From Carposina sasakii (Eukaryota; Arthropoda; Insecta; Lepidoptera; Carposinidae), in contig CP053169.1 of NCBI GenBank assembly GCA_014607495.2, forward strand, positions 9,982,001-10,046,000: DNA of 64,000 nucleotides, written 5' to 3'. Shown here piece after piece: positions 1 to 12,354 of the stretch. The notes beneath the pieces are model-generated. The model was not told where the DNA came from and ran no database searches. It worked only from the letters and a program-made list of their open reading frames with translations. Within the stretch, counting starts at the first letter, position 1. Every line of letters starts with the position of its first letter. The translations under genes and the position numbers were made by a program.

Positions 1-960
1 AAAATCTATGCGACCTAAAAGTCTTAATATAAATGAATTTTGCCAATCAATCATCGCATAGATTTGAATAAGGTTTAATTTTATATATTTAGGACAATAA
101 AACAGTACCGTGGCTCATAATAGGTTGGAAATGATAAAATTATCCATAATAACGTTGATCATTTGCCAACAACATGGCCGTCGTAGCCTATAAATTGTAA
201 TTTAGCGAATTTATATTATAAGTTATATTTAAATTTTAAATTAAATACCCTTCTCAGACACTACACAAAGGTTTCGCTGTGTCTTGTTCAGAAATTGTTT
301 TAAATTTTATGACACGTTTATCTGTTATATGAGTCACGAGTTCAATATACATACCAAGTGTATGTGACAGCCAGGTTAACGTTAAATCTTAAAACCATGA
401 TTCTGTAGCGAAATGCCCAAAAAATTCCGCATTCCTGTATAATGATGACACAATGCGTACAAGATGAATATCGTGATACATAAACAGCAATGCAACGCAA
501 ATAACAGCGCTGTCACTTGCGACCGCTGCGATGCAATTTAAGTACTGCGTCATACATTGCGTTGTTATCACATTAAAAATGCTTTTATGGATATCCACTG
601 ATATTTAACATATAAAAGTGGTATGTGTTCAGCATTTAACTGTTTACCTAGCTGTCCTATATATATTATAGACCATTGAAATGTTGTTTTTTTTTTAGGA
701 AATGAATATACTGTGTATATTTCTATCTGTATTGTGTTTACAGGTTAAATGGAAGTTCTATGTAAAGTTCAACATTCCAAGATCATAGTGTATTTAATTT
801 ACTTTGGATAAATGAATGAATAAAATTTTTGAGACTAGTATGTTGTCCTGCTTGCACCAAAACTTCTTACTTAAAAAAAAAATTATAACTGACATTATAA
901 TCTACACTGTATCTTTGTGGTAAAAAGGTAAGACGACAAACAGTACCAAATTACAGACAC
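1..960. other. AT-rich DNA, no gene seen
   Basis: No exon with splice context or family similarity was found. A short GTGTATGTGACAGCCAGG string at about 358 matches the end of the MITE at 16984. Confidence 0.5.
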
Positions 961-999
961 AATTAATGCAAGTGTTCCTAGCACCCGTTTCTATAAAAA

Positions 1000-1190
1000 A
1001 GAAGATTATTAAGAAAATAAATAAAAAAATTCCCCGAGCGAGATTTGAACTCACGATCTCTCGCAAACCGTGCTTTCGCTCTAACCAGCTGTGCTATCAG
1101 CAATTAACTCGGATGACGAATTTTACCATGTCTTTTACATTACGTTTTTGGCAACGTTATTTTTTCATCCCGATAGCTAGCTATCTTTTC
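1000..1190 (-). repeat. tRNA-headed SINE (family B), minus orientation
   Basis: The reverse complement has GGTTAGAGCGAAAGCACGG and GAGATCGTGAGTTCAAATC, the A/B-box layout of a tRNA-like head, with the same flanking sequence as the copy at 9545-9730 (pieces such as CATCCGAGTTAA and AACGTT..TTTTTTCATCCCGATAGCTA). Confidence 0.7.
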
Positions 1191-1385
1191 AAGCAGGAGA
1201 ACTGTCAAAAATCAAACCACTATAGATTAAGATGTAAGAATTCTAGTGTTAATTATTGACATTTATTAAGTTAAATAATTGCTTAGCAATAGGTGATTTC
1301 TTGACCTTAAGTAAATACTTGTTAATAGAAACGGGTGTATGTGTATGTATTTTGTTCTACATTATAAAACATTTAAAAAAAAACT

Positions 1386-1640
1386 GACGGCCGATTGGTC
1401 TAGTAGGTAGTGACCCTGCCTGCGACGCCATAGGTCCTGGGTTCGAATCCCGGTAGGTGCAAACATTGATATGATGAATATCGATGTTTGTTTCCGAGTC
1501 ATGGATGTTTCTATACTTATCTATGTATTTATATACCGTTGCTTAGTACCCACGACACAAGACCTTAGGGATCTTAATGTGGGACTAGGTTAATGTGTTG
1601 TGTAGTGTGTGAATATTTATTTATTTATTTATTTTGTCAA
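1386..1640 (+). repeat. tRNA-headed SINE (family A)
   Basis: Pol III A box TGGTCTAGTAGG and B box GGTTCGAATCC are perfect, followed by a shared body (GACACAAGACCTTAGGGATC, GTGGGACTAGG) and an (ATTT)n tail. Copies at 23810-24045 and 52163-52395, and a 3' piece at 18280-18390. Confidence 0.85.
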
Positions 1641-2460
1641 TACACAGTTTTATGAGCAAGATATTCAGGAATTTTTGGTGGAAGTGAATCAATGGTTTGT
1701 AACCTCTAGTTTAGTTTATATAAATCCAAATAAAATTGTATTTGTATACCCTTTGTGGTTAAATGATAGCTTATTATTATACAATATTTCTTTTGATATT
1801 ATTAATTTTAATTAGATTTCAATTATTTTTTTTATAGTAAAATTATTTTCCTTCCCACCTCTGTTCTGTTGTAAACGTAGGTAATATTATTTAGTTGCTT
1901 ATTTTAATTTACTTTATTATATTTTTAGCAAAAAGATTAGTATTTAATATGCTTTTGAAGAAGTATATTTATTTATATTTTTTCTGCAGTGCGTTATAAA
2001 TGTGACAAATTATTCAGACAAATGATTCTATGTGGCGTCGCAGCTTACGTCAAAAATTGAAATAATCGGAAAAAAAAACATAATCGTGGCATTGCCTTGG
2101 TACGCACAGTCGTTTATTTCAACTCAAATGGTCCTCAACCATTGAGAAGTAAGTTGAAAAAACGTGATAAGTTTGTCATTTTTCTGGAGTTGTGACACTG
2201 TTACATACTACAAATGAGCGAATAGTTTACTATATTAGTGTAAACTCATGGTGTAAAGTTATTCAGTCCAAAATGTCCTAATCCAAGATTATAAATAAGG
2301 TTAAAGTCATTAAGCTTGTTATTCAAAATCAAAGATGCTAATTAATTGCTAGTTTTATTTGTATTTCAGCAGCCAGCCAGCAAGCAATGGTTAACGAACT
2401 AATGTCAAAACAAATGAACCGTGGCCAGTAATGCTGCGAAGAGCTGCTTATTATAAAATA
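1640..2460. other. AT-rich DNA, nothing recognised
   Basis: Poly-T runs and short frames only; no splice-bounded coding segment or repeat family seen. Confidence 0.4.
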
Positions 2461-2840
2461 CAGGTGTTTTTTCGTTGCCACCCTTAACGAAGGGTACGTA
2501 CTATATTCATCAAATCAAGCAAGTTTTTGCCAAAAAAAATCTGGGAAAGATGTAAATTTTTTGAAAAAAAAATGTAATTACTTGATCGGGTGAAATTTAT
2601 AGTGTAGTGTTTATACCAGTTTTTTTTCATAGACAGATATTAATTATTTCTCGTGAAAAAATCTTGCTACGCGCTTCAATGTGCATTTATGTAGAAAAAC
2701 GCAGTCTATTTACTCAACTTTGGACCCTAATATCTTGGGAACCAGACACTTCCCAGGTATGCTTCCATGGAGGAAAAATGATCGTGATGATGAGGAGATT
2801 CCGTAGTTTTCGGGAACGTTGACGACCAAAAATCATCCTG
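2461..2840 (-). mobile_element. CAGGATG MITE, copy 1
   Basis: Ends CAGGTG ... CATCCTG with TA on both sides, inner body shared with copies at 16500, 17438, 19753, 21002, 29753 and 63954. Typical internal strings are GGTCGTCAACGTTCCCGAAA and GAATCTCCTCATCATCACGA (reverse here). No transposase frame; mariner-like non-autonomous element by its TA target. Confidence 0.85.
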
Positions 2841-3689
2841 TATATTATGTAGTTTTTGATAGCTTTATATTTTCTTAGCAAAATGAGCCAAGATTATGTA
2901 TCAGTTGAATGTTTTAGTTAATTTATTTTAAACTGTTAAACGTAAACATTTTGGCGTGTGAATCGCGTAGTTTTTTTTAAATATTTTTTTGCGATCATGT
3001 AAAGTTAATATACAAAAGTTTACAAAACTAATTGCAAATTGATGAAAAATATTTGAATGTTTGCTTATAAAAAACCGCATATTTTTTGCTTGTGATTATA
3101 AAAAATTTCGCATATTCAAGCGATGATATTTCGCTTCGAACTGCTAAATAAATAAATAGATATATGTATGAAACACCGTAAATGGCTACGTTTTCCTTAG
3201 GTTATTTCATTAATGTAAATGTAGAATAAAATCCAAAATGTTTTCCAATTAGGTTAGAAATGTCTTAAACCGACTCGGTCTGTATGGAAATGGGAATTTG
3301 CACCAATTTCTTAAACTTCCGATTAATTTTAAATGACGTCTATTACATGGGACACCATACCTGAAAATAAGGATAGCAAGTATACTAATTAAGGGCAGAT
3401 ATTTAATAGGCAGATAGATCTACCTCAAGAATAAAGATGCTGCCTTTTAAAACTTGATCAAGATAGAGGCAGCATCAACGTTATCTTTTAAATATATACT
3501 ACTTCTGACCATTGGAAAAATCTGCCCTTAAGAGAAAATTATCTATTTGATGTAAGCTAAATATTGATATGAAAATTATGTCAGAAAAGCGGAAAGGATG
3601 TTAATCTAATGTCATTTAAGGACATACAAAAAAAAGTAAAACTAAAGATCACTTTTGCTGTCTCATTAGGTAGACTCCGTTTTATAGCA

Positions 3690-3797
3690 TAACTCCTACG
3701 CCTGTATTTCGAAACTAACATTTTTTGTATGCAGTGACACAGATAATGTAGTCATTCACATAGTAACTAGCGCCATCATCCAAAGGAACTATTTAGT
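3690..3797 (+). repeat. short interspersed repeat (ACTAGCGCCATCATCC family)
   Basis: Shares CATAGTAACTAGCGCCATCA and ATGCAGTGACACAGATAATG with segments at 18478-18575 and 53262-53345. It is interrupted at its right side by the MITE at 3798; the right flank TTTAGTGAAACGCAC resumes after 4057, as in the 53262 copy. Confidence 0.65.
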
Positions 3798-4056
3798 CAG
3801 AGGAATATGATGTAGACATAGAGTACTAATGTCATACTAACAGTTTCGATGCACCATTAGACTTTTCGGTGCCTCACAATTCCAGTCCTTGACACTTAGA
3901 TACGTTACAAAACAATAGTAATGTAATACATTACTATACATTACACTAATAGAATCTAAATGTCAAGGACTGGAATTGTGAGGCACCGAAAAGTATAATG
4001 GTGCATCGAAACAGTTAGTATGACATTAGCACTCTATGATATCTTATTGCTCTATG
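3798..4056. mobile_element. palindromic MITE (CATAGAGGAATAAGATG ends), with 7-bp target repeat
   Basis: Arms of more than 100 bp are inverted copies (ATGTCATACTAACAGTTTCG; CCAGTCCTTGACACTTAGA). Flanked by ATTTAGT on both sides (3791-3797, 4057-4063). A second copy lies at 24910-25402 and an end fragment at about 59300-59352. Confidence 0.8.
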
Positions 4057-4429
4057 ATTTAGTGAAACGCACTCTAGTACAGTTACAGACCGCGTCAGTT
4101 TACGAACCTTGCTCATGGATTTTAGAACACTTGGTGCTAAAAATGGGAATAATGTGTATAGAAATGTTAAACGAGAGTAAACTATTAATTCATTTATTTT
4201 GTCTGTTTTATTTTATTGCCTGGGGCCGGTTTTTTCCAATGGTCCTATAGGAAGATAAAGTTGATGCTGTCTCTATCTCATTTAAGTTTTAGAGAGAGAC
4301 TGCATATAATTTATCCTTTAGGTAATCGGCCCTTAGAAAAATTAACAGGCTAGCTTTTTGGAAGTATCACAAGACTTTCTAATTTAGTATCCATGTATCT
4401 TGTCAAAGAAGTCACATGGACCTGTGCAT

Positions 4430-4797
4430 CAGGGATGTTGCGAATATTCGCATCCGCATTGATTTTGATATCTGCATCCGTATGAATCGATGCGGAGCTA
4501 ATGCGGATGCGGATGTGTAGCAGGTCGCGACAAGAAAGAATGGGGAGGGCCCGGCGAGTCGCGCGTGTCGACCGCACGTGCTGATTGACCAATAGGAAAG
4601 CAATAATTTTTGTTTTGGACTTCGGTGAATCGGTGACGGTGACGCCACTCGCTATTGTTTTGTTATGACAACTGACAAGATCTGACGCGCACGTTTGTTA
4701 GCACTTAAGTTTTTTATACAGATCCGCATCCGCGGATGTGAACCTCTTAAAATCCGCATCCGCGGATATGGAAAAAAGTGGATCCGCAACATCCCTG
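4430..4797. mobile_element. hAT-type MITE with perfect 8-bp target duplication
   Basis: Terminal inverted repeats CAGGGATGTTGCGAAT and the complement of CCGCAACATCCCTG. The 8-bp CTGTGCAT stands directly on both sides (4422-4429 and 4798-4805). The interior has many copies of a GCGGATGCGGAT-type hexamer. Confidence 0.88.
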
Positions 4798-4805
4798 CTG
4801 TGCAT

Positions 4806-5302
4806 AGACGCATTTACTATAAGATCTAATTCACAACTAGGTACATAAAATTTAAAAATGCTCGAGTGTTTTTTTACATTTTACCATTCTGACAAAGCTT
4901 AAATTTGTTTAAATCTTCTTCGAATAGAATTACATAAGTACTATCAACTTAGGCGCCAGTGACATGCCTTAAGGTTTCATTTAGTTTGCAGCGCGTTAGT
5001 AAACTACCCTTTAATAGTAAGTTAGAAAAACATTACAATAGACTTTTATTGACAAAATGTAAAACAATAAAAATATTGGCTGACTAGCACAGATGTCAAA
5101 CGTAAGAATATTCTTAATGATTTTTATGCCCTCTCCTGTTGTTTAGGGTGTCTCAAGACAAAGGCTCATTTTATGTAACTTTAAAAAAAAAAATTGATAC
5201 AATGAACAGATTGGTATGCAGCAGTAAAGAGTATGACAAGGAACTATCGTAGCTTGCAAACGAAAAATTTTTAGAATCGTGTCAGCGGCGCCTTGGTTGA
5301 TA
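4806..5302. other. no gene seen
   Basis: AT-rich, unremarkable; leads into the large inverted-repeat element at 5303. Confidence 0.4.
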
Positions 5303-6066
5303 GTAGGGGAAAGTGGGGTTTGGGAACACCTAACATACAACCCTGTAAAATAATAAAAGAAAGTCATAAATGTAATCAACTTTTATTGCAACAGAAACGT
5401 TACTTATCCAGCTACAAAGAAATTAACTCAAAACTTTTGGAAATAAACTTTATTATAAAAAAAATAAGAAAATAAAAAACATTGGTGTTCGTATTTACAC
5501 GATATCGTGTGGGGTAATTGAGATCAGTCCGCGGTGGAGACACGAACCATATGGGGTAATTGCGAACGACATACTTAAGTCTTAATAAGTAGGTGCTATA
5601 ATTATTTAGTTTAGCACAAATCACACGTAACGTAATTTATCATGTGCCCAGGTATTGCAAATGACGCACCTAACGCAATAACGCAACGTTCCTAATTACC
5701 CGAACTTGGAAAGTCGAAACAAAATGACCGTTACTCGCAATATTAGTGGCGGTGAACTTAAAACTACTTGGAATTTATAAACTGATAGTACATGTAAGAT
5801 GGCAACAAAATATGTTGTCATTAACCTCAAAAATATCCTTTTTGTGCTGATTTTTACATGCGACAAAAATTGTAACAAAATTACGTAGATTTTTTGACTC
5901 ACCGTGATGAAATCCGTGCATCTTCTCACTCGCACTTTTGCGGGCATACTAAGGGCTGGCAAGCGCATCAGCTTAGATGTGTGCGGGCGATGTAGTGCGG
6001 GAGGTTTATTTGATATTCAACTGTTCTCAATTACCCGCCGTTCTTAATTACCCCACCTTCCCCTAC
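5303..6066. mobile_element. 764-bp inverted-repeat element with GTAGGGGAAxGTGGGG ends
   Basis: Left end GTAGGGGAAAGTGGGG and right end the complement of CCCCACCTTCCCCTAC; GGGGTAATTG-type motifs recur inside (about 5511 and 5553, inverted at about 6030-6052). No transposase frame. Confidence 0.75.
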
Positions 6067-7762
6067 ATATAAAATTACGCCTCTTTCCCAGAGAGGCAGA
6101 GATCACGGAATAGGATTGTTGTGTTATATTTTCTCAGCTTTGAATGGAATAATGTAGATTTTAAATTCTCACTTAAAAACTGCTCAAGCAATATTTTGTT
6201 AGATTAGGTTTGGTAAACTAATTACCGTATTTGGCCCGCATTACCGTCCACTTCCTTTTAAAATGCATACACCGAAAATAACCAATATTAAGCTGTCATT
6301 GAGCTGATTTTGCGCATTTCGTCCAAAGATCACGGAGCCAAAAATTTCGTCGGTGTATCATCTACCCCGGTTCGGTCGACATAGCTCTTGTCCCGTCAGG
6401 AAGGAAAATCGTCTCACCGCGAGTGGTAATTCATTTTAAACTTACATACCTACAGGTATAACAAATGTGTGTGTGTAATGTGGAAAATTCATCTGACCGG
6501 CGGCGCCCACAGACTACTTAGTGGCGGCGCCTGCGCATGGATGGATTATACTCACAGAACACATTATACTGCAGTGAACTACGAAGGTGAGCGTTTGCGT
6601 TTTCATTATTTTTCTCAAATAGATCTATAGATGGCGCTATTGTAAAATTGTTCTATCTGCGGGAAATTATTGTTTAAGTTTATGTGACTGAAAGAAAACT
6701 TAATGTGCTCTTCTAAAAGCGCATTTATTTGCCCATTTTTCGTCATATTTGGCAGTAATACTCATGAAATAAGTTAGTATTATATTAACATTCACAAAAT
6801 ATCTTAGAACAACCATAAATCTATTTATATGTATATGCTGAATACAACAGGTGTGGAATATAAGTACTCGTAGGTATGTTAAATAAATATAATGAACCTA
6901 AAATAATATCTAAATATTATTTTAATAACTAAAAATAATGCTGAAAAAGTAGAATTGATTTATTATAACGTGCTACAGCTTTTTATACAGTAGTCAGGGT
7001 ATTTCATAAATTCAGGATGACTCGTTTTTCATAATTTGATCATAACATTTCAGGTTTACGCCACATTTCATTTTAAAGGCCTTCTAATAGGTTAGGATCA
7101 CAAACTAATCAATTATTACAATGATCTTACGAGTATCTGTGTCTCTTCCATGAACTCTTTGAGGGGGACTGTTTCCATTGTATAGACAAGATATCGCTCT
7201 ATATTGCTTATAGCGGCGTCTCGCTCCCACAATACAAACAGTTCCGTTAAAGCTTATGGTACTGTCAAATTTATGACAGATATCCCATACCTTTTGCTGC
7301 CAAATGTCATTTATAAACTGTGTCTTACTGTAAAAGTAGTTTTGTAATAAAACCAAAATAAGTAGACATTATGTGCAATTCATATGTTTCAGTCCCGCCT
7401 ATACGTCTAGCCATATGAGTGAGATGTAGGGTCATGATACCAGCGGGGTAAAACACAATTATACCCCGCAATAGCAAAGCCGAACTCTTAACTCTTATTC
7501 TCCACGTTGGTGGCTATTAGCCCCGAATCGCTAACTTATGCCTGACAGACCGTAACAAATCGCACCTTGGGGTGGTGACCGTTGCCAAAGCAAAAGCTTT
7601 GCGATTTATTTATTTTTGGGTTGTTTAAATTCACCTCCTTTTTTGTTTGGTAGCGGTTTCATTTTTGGGGTGCGAACATAGAAAGTAACATATAATTAGA
7701 CAATCAACAAACAAGTGTTAATGCTTTCATGTTGAATAAATGATTTTGAATTTTGAATTTTT
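6067..7762. other. no gene seen; short GGCGGCGCC palindromes
   Basis: The 6498-6532 stretch carries GGCGGCGCC and GGCGGCGCCTGCGC around a short spacer. The rest is AT-rich with only short frames (for example a minus-strand frame at 7105-7356 that matches nothing I know). Confidence 0.4.
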
Positions 7763-7900
7763 GAAAGCGATAGCGAAAATTGTACAATATTCGCCTGGAA
7801 TGTCAAAAGTTCCTTTGAAATTCATTTTACGAAATACGAATTTGACAAGCAATCAGCGATTTTTTTACAATTTTCGCTATCGCTTTGCTTTTGCTAGTTA
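7763..7900. mobile_element. palindromic MITE (AAAGCGATAGCGAAAATTGTAC)
   Basis: Inverted arms AAAGCGATAGCGAAAATTG and CAATTTTCGCTATCGCTTT around a TTCCTTTGAAATTCATTTTACG core. Related copies at 18749-18930 and 61752-61890 and a relic at about 34240. Confidence 0.75.
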
Positions 7901-8043
7901 AAAAAAAAACATTAAAAAAAAGGTTGAAAGACAAAACAATAAGGCATAAATTATGTTATCTGTTAAAATGGTACTTATATATTAATATTGTTAGTCATTG
8001 GGACCAATGAATGATTTACATTAACTAATAGTTGTAATTTTAT

Positions 8044-8312
8044 TTTGAGCATATTCTTCTATGCTGCTCTGGAAGTGAAAAAAACGTATAATACTTCAGC
8101 TGCTTCTCTTCCCGGGCATACTGTACAAGTCAGTAGAGGGACAAGAGGGTTTTGGTGTTTTGTAGGCGATGGGCTGACCACCTGTCACTCTAACCGAACT
8201 TGTACATCTCAACTATACCCTCAAAATTGGTCAGAAGTGGCACCATGTGGTCCTATCGGCCCTTGGTGCTTTGCTTACCCCGTAAGGGATAAAGGCGTGA
8301 TTATATGTATGT
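8044..8312 (+). repeat. interspersed repeat with TTCCCGGGCATACTGTACAA core and TATG tail
   Basis: Also at 17815-18085, 31195-31332 (3' part ending in (TATG)n) and 61878-61965 (reverse). The 3' end ACCCCGTAAGGGATAAAGGC followed by a TATG run suggests a retroposed SINE or LINE tail. The 123-codon frame over it is not a gene. Confidence 0.75.
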
Positions 8313-8605
8313 ATACAACTATATATGCCTCTTGCTCATATTATATAACAAAGACAAAGCAGCAAACCTATAGTTTTAATTCTGAAACATACAAAATAAT
8401 GAAATTGTCATCTTAATTAATAACCTGTAAGACTGCATTATTGAAAATATTTTAAACATGATAAAAGCTTATAAATATAGATATTACATATATAACATCT
8501 ACTTTTTCAATTCAAAGCAAAAGCACCCTTTTTTCTCTATAAGTCTATAATGTACCTACATAAATATGTATGGATTAGAATGATATTTAGAACATTATTT
8601 TAGAT

Positions 8606-8792
8606 CAGTGGTTCCCAAAGTGGTCCAGGTGGACCCCTAGGGGTCCACAGGAGACTCGATGGGGGTCTACGTTGGCGTGAAAAAATGGGGATTCACAATT
8701 AATTTGTATGTGGTGCAGGCCTGTAGGGGGTCCACCAGAACCAGTTAACTTTTAAAAGGGGTCTATGAGAAAAAAATGTTTGGGAATCCCTG
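8606..8792. mobile_element. hAT-type MITE, 8-bp target duplication TTTTAGAT
   Basis: Ends CAGTGGTTCCCAAA and the complement of TTTGGGAATCCCTG, the classic hAT terminus. TTTTAGAT at 8598-8605 and 8793-8800. The same element in reverse is at 27784-27953. Confidence 0.93.
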
Positions 8793-8800
8793 TTTTAGAT

Positions 8801-9540
8801 GAATGATGAGTCTACACATGTTTATAATATAATACATTACAAAAATTCATAGAATAAATCAAAGTATTGCACTCGAGATAAACAGCATGTGTGTCACTAG
8901 CCTAGGTCATTCCAAATTTATTGACGTTTCTATATGTAAGGAGCCAATAAGGTCGTGACGTAGGCATGTGTCAACCCCGGAGTGTCAAACCTTGGTTTCT
9001 TGTAGCTTGTTTCGTTATAGGGTTTTTATTAAATAACACAAAATAGTAAACTTTGATATAAGTACCTACAACTTTCAAAGCTTTGTCTCTTTCGTTTTTA
9101 TTTGTAATTTGTCACACGAAAATGATTTTACAAAACAAAATAATACTGAAAGAAAAAGATCACGAGGAATATTCTACTGGCTCGGCAGTGCCGCCGCCAA
9201 GTTCAAGTAAAACTATTAAGAAAATAAAACTTTCTAAAACACGTGGTCCATAATACTCTCACTTATCACATTTCTATGACGTTTTCTACTAAAATACATG
9301 TAATAATCTATTGAAGGCAACTTGTACTAACAATTCGATATCTAGACTACATAAATCCACAGCTTTTTGACACCCACTTTTGTAATATTCATTATTTTGA
9401 AGAAATGGCCCTTCGAACCGTATGGCATTTTTGATTAAGTCGTTTTTGTAAAACAATCATAGATCCGCTAAGATATGGTTGATCGTTTCATCATTAAACA
9501 TTGTGCTGAGGATTCAGCTTGTTTACCGAGATTTGGCTAG
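8801..9540. other. no gene seen
   Basis: AT-rich with one short minus/plus frame cluster; GTCACACGAAAATG at 9110 opens a frame of about 40 codons (ATTCTACTGGCTCGGCAGTG) that I cannot place. Confidence 0.3.
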
Positions 9541-9544
9541 TGTA

Positions 9545-9730
9545 TAGCTATCGGGATGAAAAAATAACGTTGCTAAAAATGTTATTTAAAAGAGATGGTA
9601 AAATTTGTCATCCGAGTTAAGTGACCCGATAGCTCTATCTAGCTCTAATAGTTGGTTAGAGCGATGCACGGAATGCGAGAGGTCGTGAGTTCAAATCTCA
9701 CTCGGGTGAATTTTTTATTTATTTTCTTAG
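9545..9730 (+). repeat. tRNA-headed SINE (family B)
   Basis: TGGTTAGAGCGATGCACGGA and GGTCGTGAGTTCAAATCTC form the tRNA-like head. Further copies: 32138-32260, 51690-51805, minus at 1000-1190, 52490-52556 and 54425-54500; tail only at 17738-17790 (GAATTTTTTCCATTTCTTT). Confidence 0.75.
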
Positions 9731-10259
9731 TAATATTTATAATAATCATAGAGTTAATTAATATAAATCGATGTAATCAATGTTGAAAATATTCGTGATT
9801 TCATACTAGGCTAGTTAAAATATAAGAAAACTCACAAAAAGTGTTTCAGGCCCAGCGCAGTAAATCAAAAAGCTGTGAAAATCATAAAAGTATTTAATTA
9901 ATTTCATGTTATCTAAAGCTTTATATTTGCTGCCTTACACATAATATTTATTTATGCACTTAATGTTATTAATATCGAGATAAGTCATTCTTAAAGTCTA
10001 GCTCGTTTAATCTAATATAAAACTCAATCCTCGTATTAATTTACTAATTTACATATAGTATCTCATTTTTCACTACCTCAAAATAAAGTACCAAGCAAAT
10101 TAAAGTTAACATTTGAATTTTTATTGCTGGTTAGTCTTATTCGGGAAGTAATTACTACAAACCCCATTTACATGACACCGTTTTCTTGAACTCTTGAAGA
10201 GCAATTATTTACTAGTAAAAACTTTAACAATGTGTCGAAAATGGCTCGAGTCCATGCGG
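9731..10259. other. no gene seen
   Basis: AT-rich; nothing recognised. Confidence 0.35.
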
Positions 10260-10437
10260 CCCCCTGGTTACGTAAAAGCAATAGCAAAGCCGAAGCCGCG
10301 CGATTGCGATAGGGGCGAGGTGCCGGGCGTGGGGCGAGGTGCGGGGCGCGGGAGGACGCCGAGTTGCGCGCGCGCACACACTCGAGATTATCGCGATCGC
10401 GCGGCTTCGGCTTTGCTATTGCTTTTACGTAATCAGG
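10260..10437. mobile_element. GC-rich palindromic MITE (CCCCCTGATTACGTAAAAGC)
   Basis: Arms TACGTAAAAGCAATAGCAAA and the inverse CTTTGCTATTGCTTTTACGT, with AAGCCGCGCGATCGCGATAA further in. Copies at 19049-19230, 20177-20354 and 39838-39969. Middle is GC-rich (CGAGGTGCGGGGCGCGGG). Confidence 0.88.
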
Positions 10438-10616
10438 TAGCCGGTTATTTGTTGCTTAATAATAATAGAATTGTATGCAAGAAATGGTATTATAAATAAA
10501 AAATAAATAAAATAAAAATGTGATAATTATGTAGGTAAATGTATGTAATGAATACGAGGCTTGAGTCAGTCATACAAATAACTTGTAAAGCTCACAAATA
10601 CTGGACAACATACATA

Positions 10617-10712
10617 CAGGGTGTATAAATACAGCCTTAGTCAAAAGGCTGGAACAGTTGAACACAATTCCTGAAATAGTATGGTTTTTACCCACACTTT
10701 TAATACACACTG
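10617..10712. mobile_element. 96-bp MITE with CAGGGTGTAT ends
   Basis: CAGGGTGTATAAATACAG at the left, complement of TTTAATACACACTG at the right, TA outside both. Confidence 0.65.
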
Positions 10713-10786
10713 TATTTTAAATAATTTGTGACATAAATAGGTAAATATGTACTTCTAATACTTATTAAAATATCAAATAATTAATA

Positions 10787-10933
10787 GGGTCGATTCCGGC
10801 AGTCACACTTAAACCTAAACCTAATCTTAGTCAGGTCTATCTTTCTCCGTTCTTAACATAAATGGCTGAGAGAGAAAAGGACAGGTAGGACTAATTTTAC
10901 GTTTAGGTTTAAGCGAGACTGCCGGAATCCACC
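10787..10933. mobile_element. palindromic MITE (GGGTCGATTCCGGCAGTC)
   Basis: Left arm GGTCGATTCCGGCAGTCACA, right arm complement of GCGAGACTGCCGGAATCCACC; also TTAAACCTAAACC inverted. A second copy in RpL6 intron 3 (44100-44406) carries a LINE insertion. Confidence 0.8.
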
Positions 10934-11713
10934 GTAGTATCTTACTAAATAACTTACTTATTCTATTTCATAAAAATCTCCTTTGGTAAACATAACAACC
11001 AGAGAAATAATAATATCTAAGACAAAATCATTAAGAAGATAACGTTAATAAATTATTTATTATTAAAAGTAGATAATTTTATTAAAATAAAATAGATAAT
11101 TTAATCGGCTTCAATGTCAATAGCTATCTTAAGCATTAATTAATACTTAGTAATAATACTTTTAGATACTATTATTAAATAAAGTTAAGTTATAGATATA
11201 TTTATATTTACAAAATATCACTGAATATTGTTCAATTCACAATTAAGAGAAGAAAAAAAAACTATTTGGAATAATAATTCGAAAATCATGAGTACACAAT
11301 TAATATTTCAAAATCAAGAGTATCTAGTGATTTCACTTCAAAACGGCTGAAAGGGTATATGTGGCATTTGATAAAAGAGACATCTAAAGTGTTATACAGA
11401 ATGTATCGGATTATAAGTGAAATGCCATGAGCCCAGTTTGTATGAAACCTTTCACTACATCCTGTTACTACATAATTATTATCCTGAAAAAAAAAACAAA
11501 CATTTAAATTTATAGATTTTGAACGAAGAAGCATTTTGCACATTACAAGAATGTTCTTGTGTCTTATAAGAAATTCAGTCGCATTGATTGTTATATTATG
11601 ATGTTGTCATCTAGACCAAATTTCTATCACAGTCTAGTTCTATCTTCGTCCGTGTCCTATAATGTACAAAATACCTAACAAGTCCAATCGTCAGCAAAAG
11701 AAAATTTATGTTT
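10934..11713. other. no gene seen
   Basis: Very AT-rich; a minus frame at 11286-11543 matches nothing known. Confidence 0.35.
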
Positions 11714-11950
11714 TTCCACCGGACGATAAGACCACGACATTTCGATTTCGTCATCTAATATCACATCGACATCACCGTGTCGTGGTCGTGTCGTCTAATG
11801 GAAAAACGAGTCATACTATTTAATACATTTCTGCTTCCGAAAAAGCCGTGGTCATGTCGTAGCCGTTCCATTAGACGACACGACTACGACACAGCACCCC
11901 ATATTTTAGATGACGAAATGTCGATGTCGTATCGTCTTGTGGATAAACAA
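11714..11950. mobile_element. palindromic element with TCGTGTCGTCTAATGGAA arms
   Basis: Arms of about 90 bp: GACATTTCG..TTTCGTCATCTAA and GTGTCGTGGTCGTGTCGTCT on the left reappear inverted at 11860-11950. Centre carries CGAGTCATACTATTTAATAC. Confidence 0.65.
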
Positions 11951-11984
11951 TATGGACCGTGTCGTGACAAAAACAAAACGCCAG

Positions 11985-12200
11985 CATTCGCCTACCACCA
12001 GAAAACACGCCAGAACCGCACAACCACATCAATCACCCGACATCATAAGGAGCGCGCGAGCTGCCACAGTGTTGCCAACCGCTGGTGCAGCAGCGGCAGC
12101 ACCAGGTTCTACAACTGGTATCCGGGGGGCGCGGGGGGGCGGCCCGCCGGCTGGATCAGCGGGGGGGAGAGGGGGTCCTCGCTAGAGGTTACTGTTGTTG
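11985..12200. other. GC-rich tract with G runs, not assigned
   Basis: Contains GCAGCAGCGGCAGCACCAGG and several runs of 6-7 G. Frames on both strands exist because stops are rare in GC-rich DNA; no protein family recognised. Confidence 0.4.
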
Positions 12201-12354
12201 AGGGGGGGAGGCCTAGAAAATATTGCAACAATAATAGTAGATACTTAGAATCGAACGAACTGTCAAACTTAATATTGGTTTTATAAGGGAGAACTGACTT
12301 TAGCAAAAAAACTCTAAAAACATCTCGTCTGGCTGTTCACAGATGTATTCATGA

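Noticed and set aside
1386..1460. A functional tRNA gene (GGTTCGAATCC)
   Set aside because: The head is followed by a repeated body and (ATTT)n tail at three loci; SINE.
8045..8416. 123-codon frame
   Set aside because: Lies over an interspersed repeat found four times in the window.
11777..12306. Overlapping frames of 65-169 codons
   Set aside because: Cross a palindromic element and a G-run tract, no splice or family support.
12109..12306. Pro-rich minus frame as a gene
   Set aside because: Short, GC-driven, no neighbouring exons or motifs.
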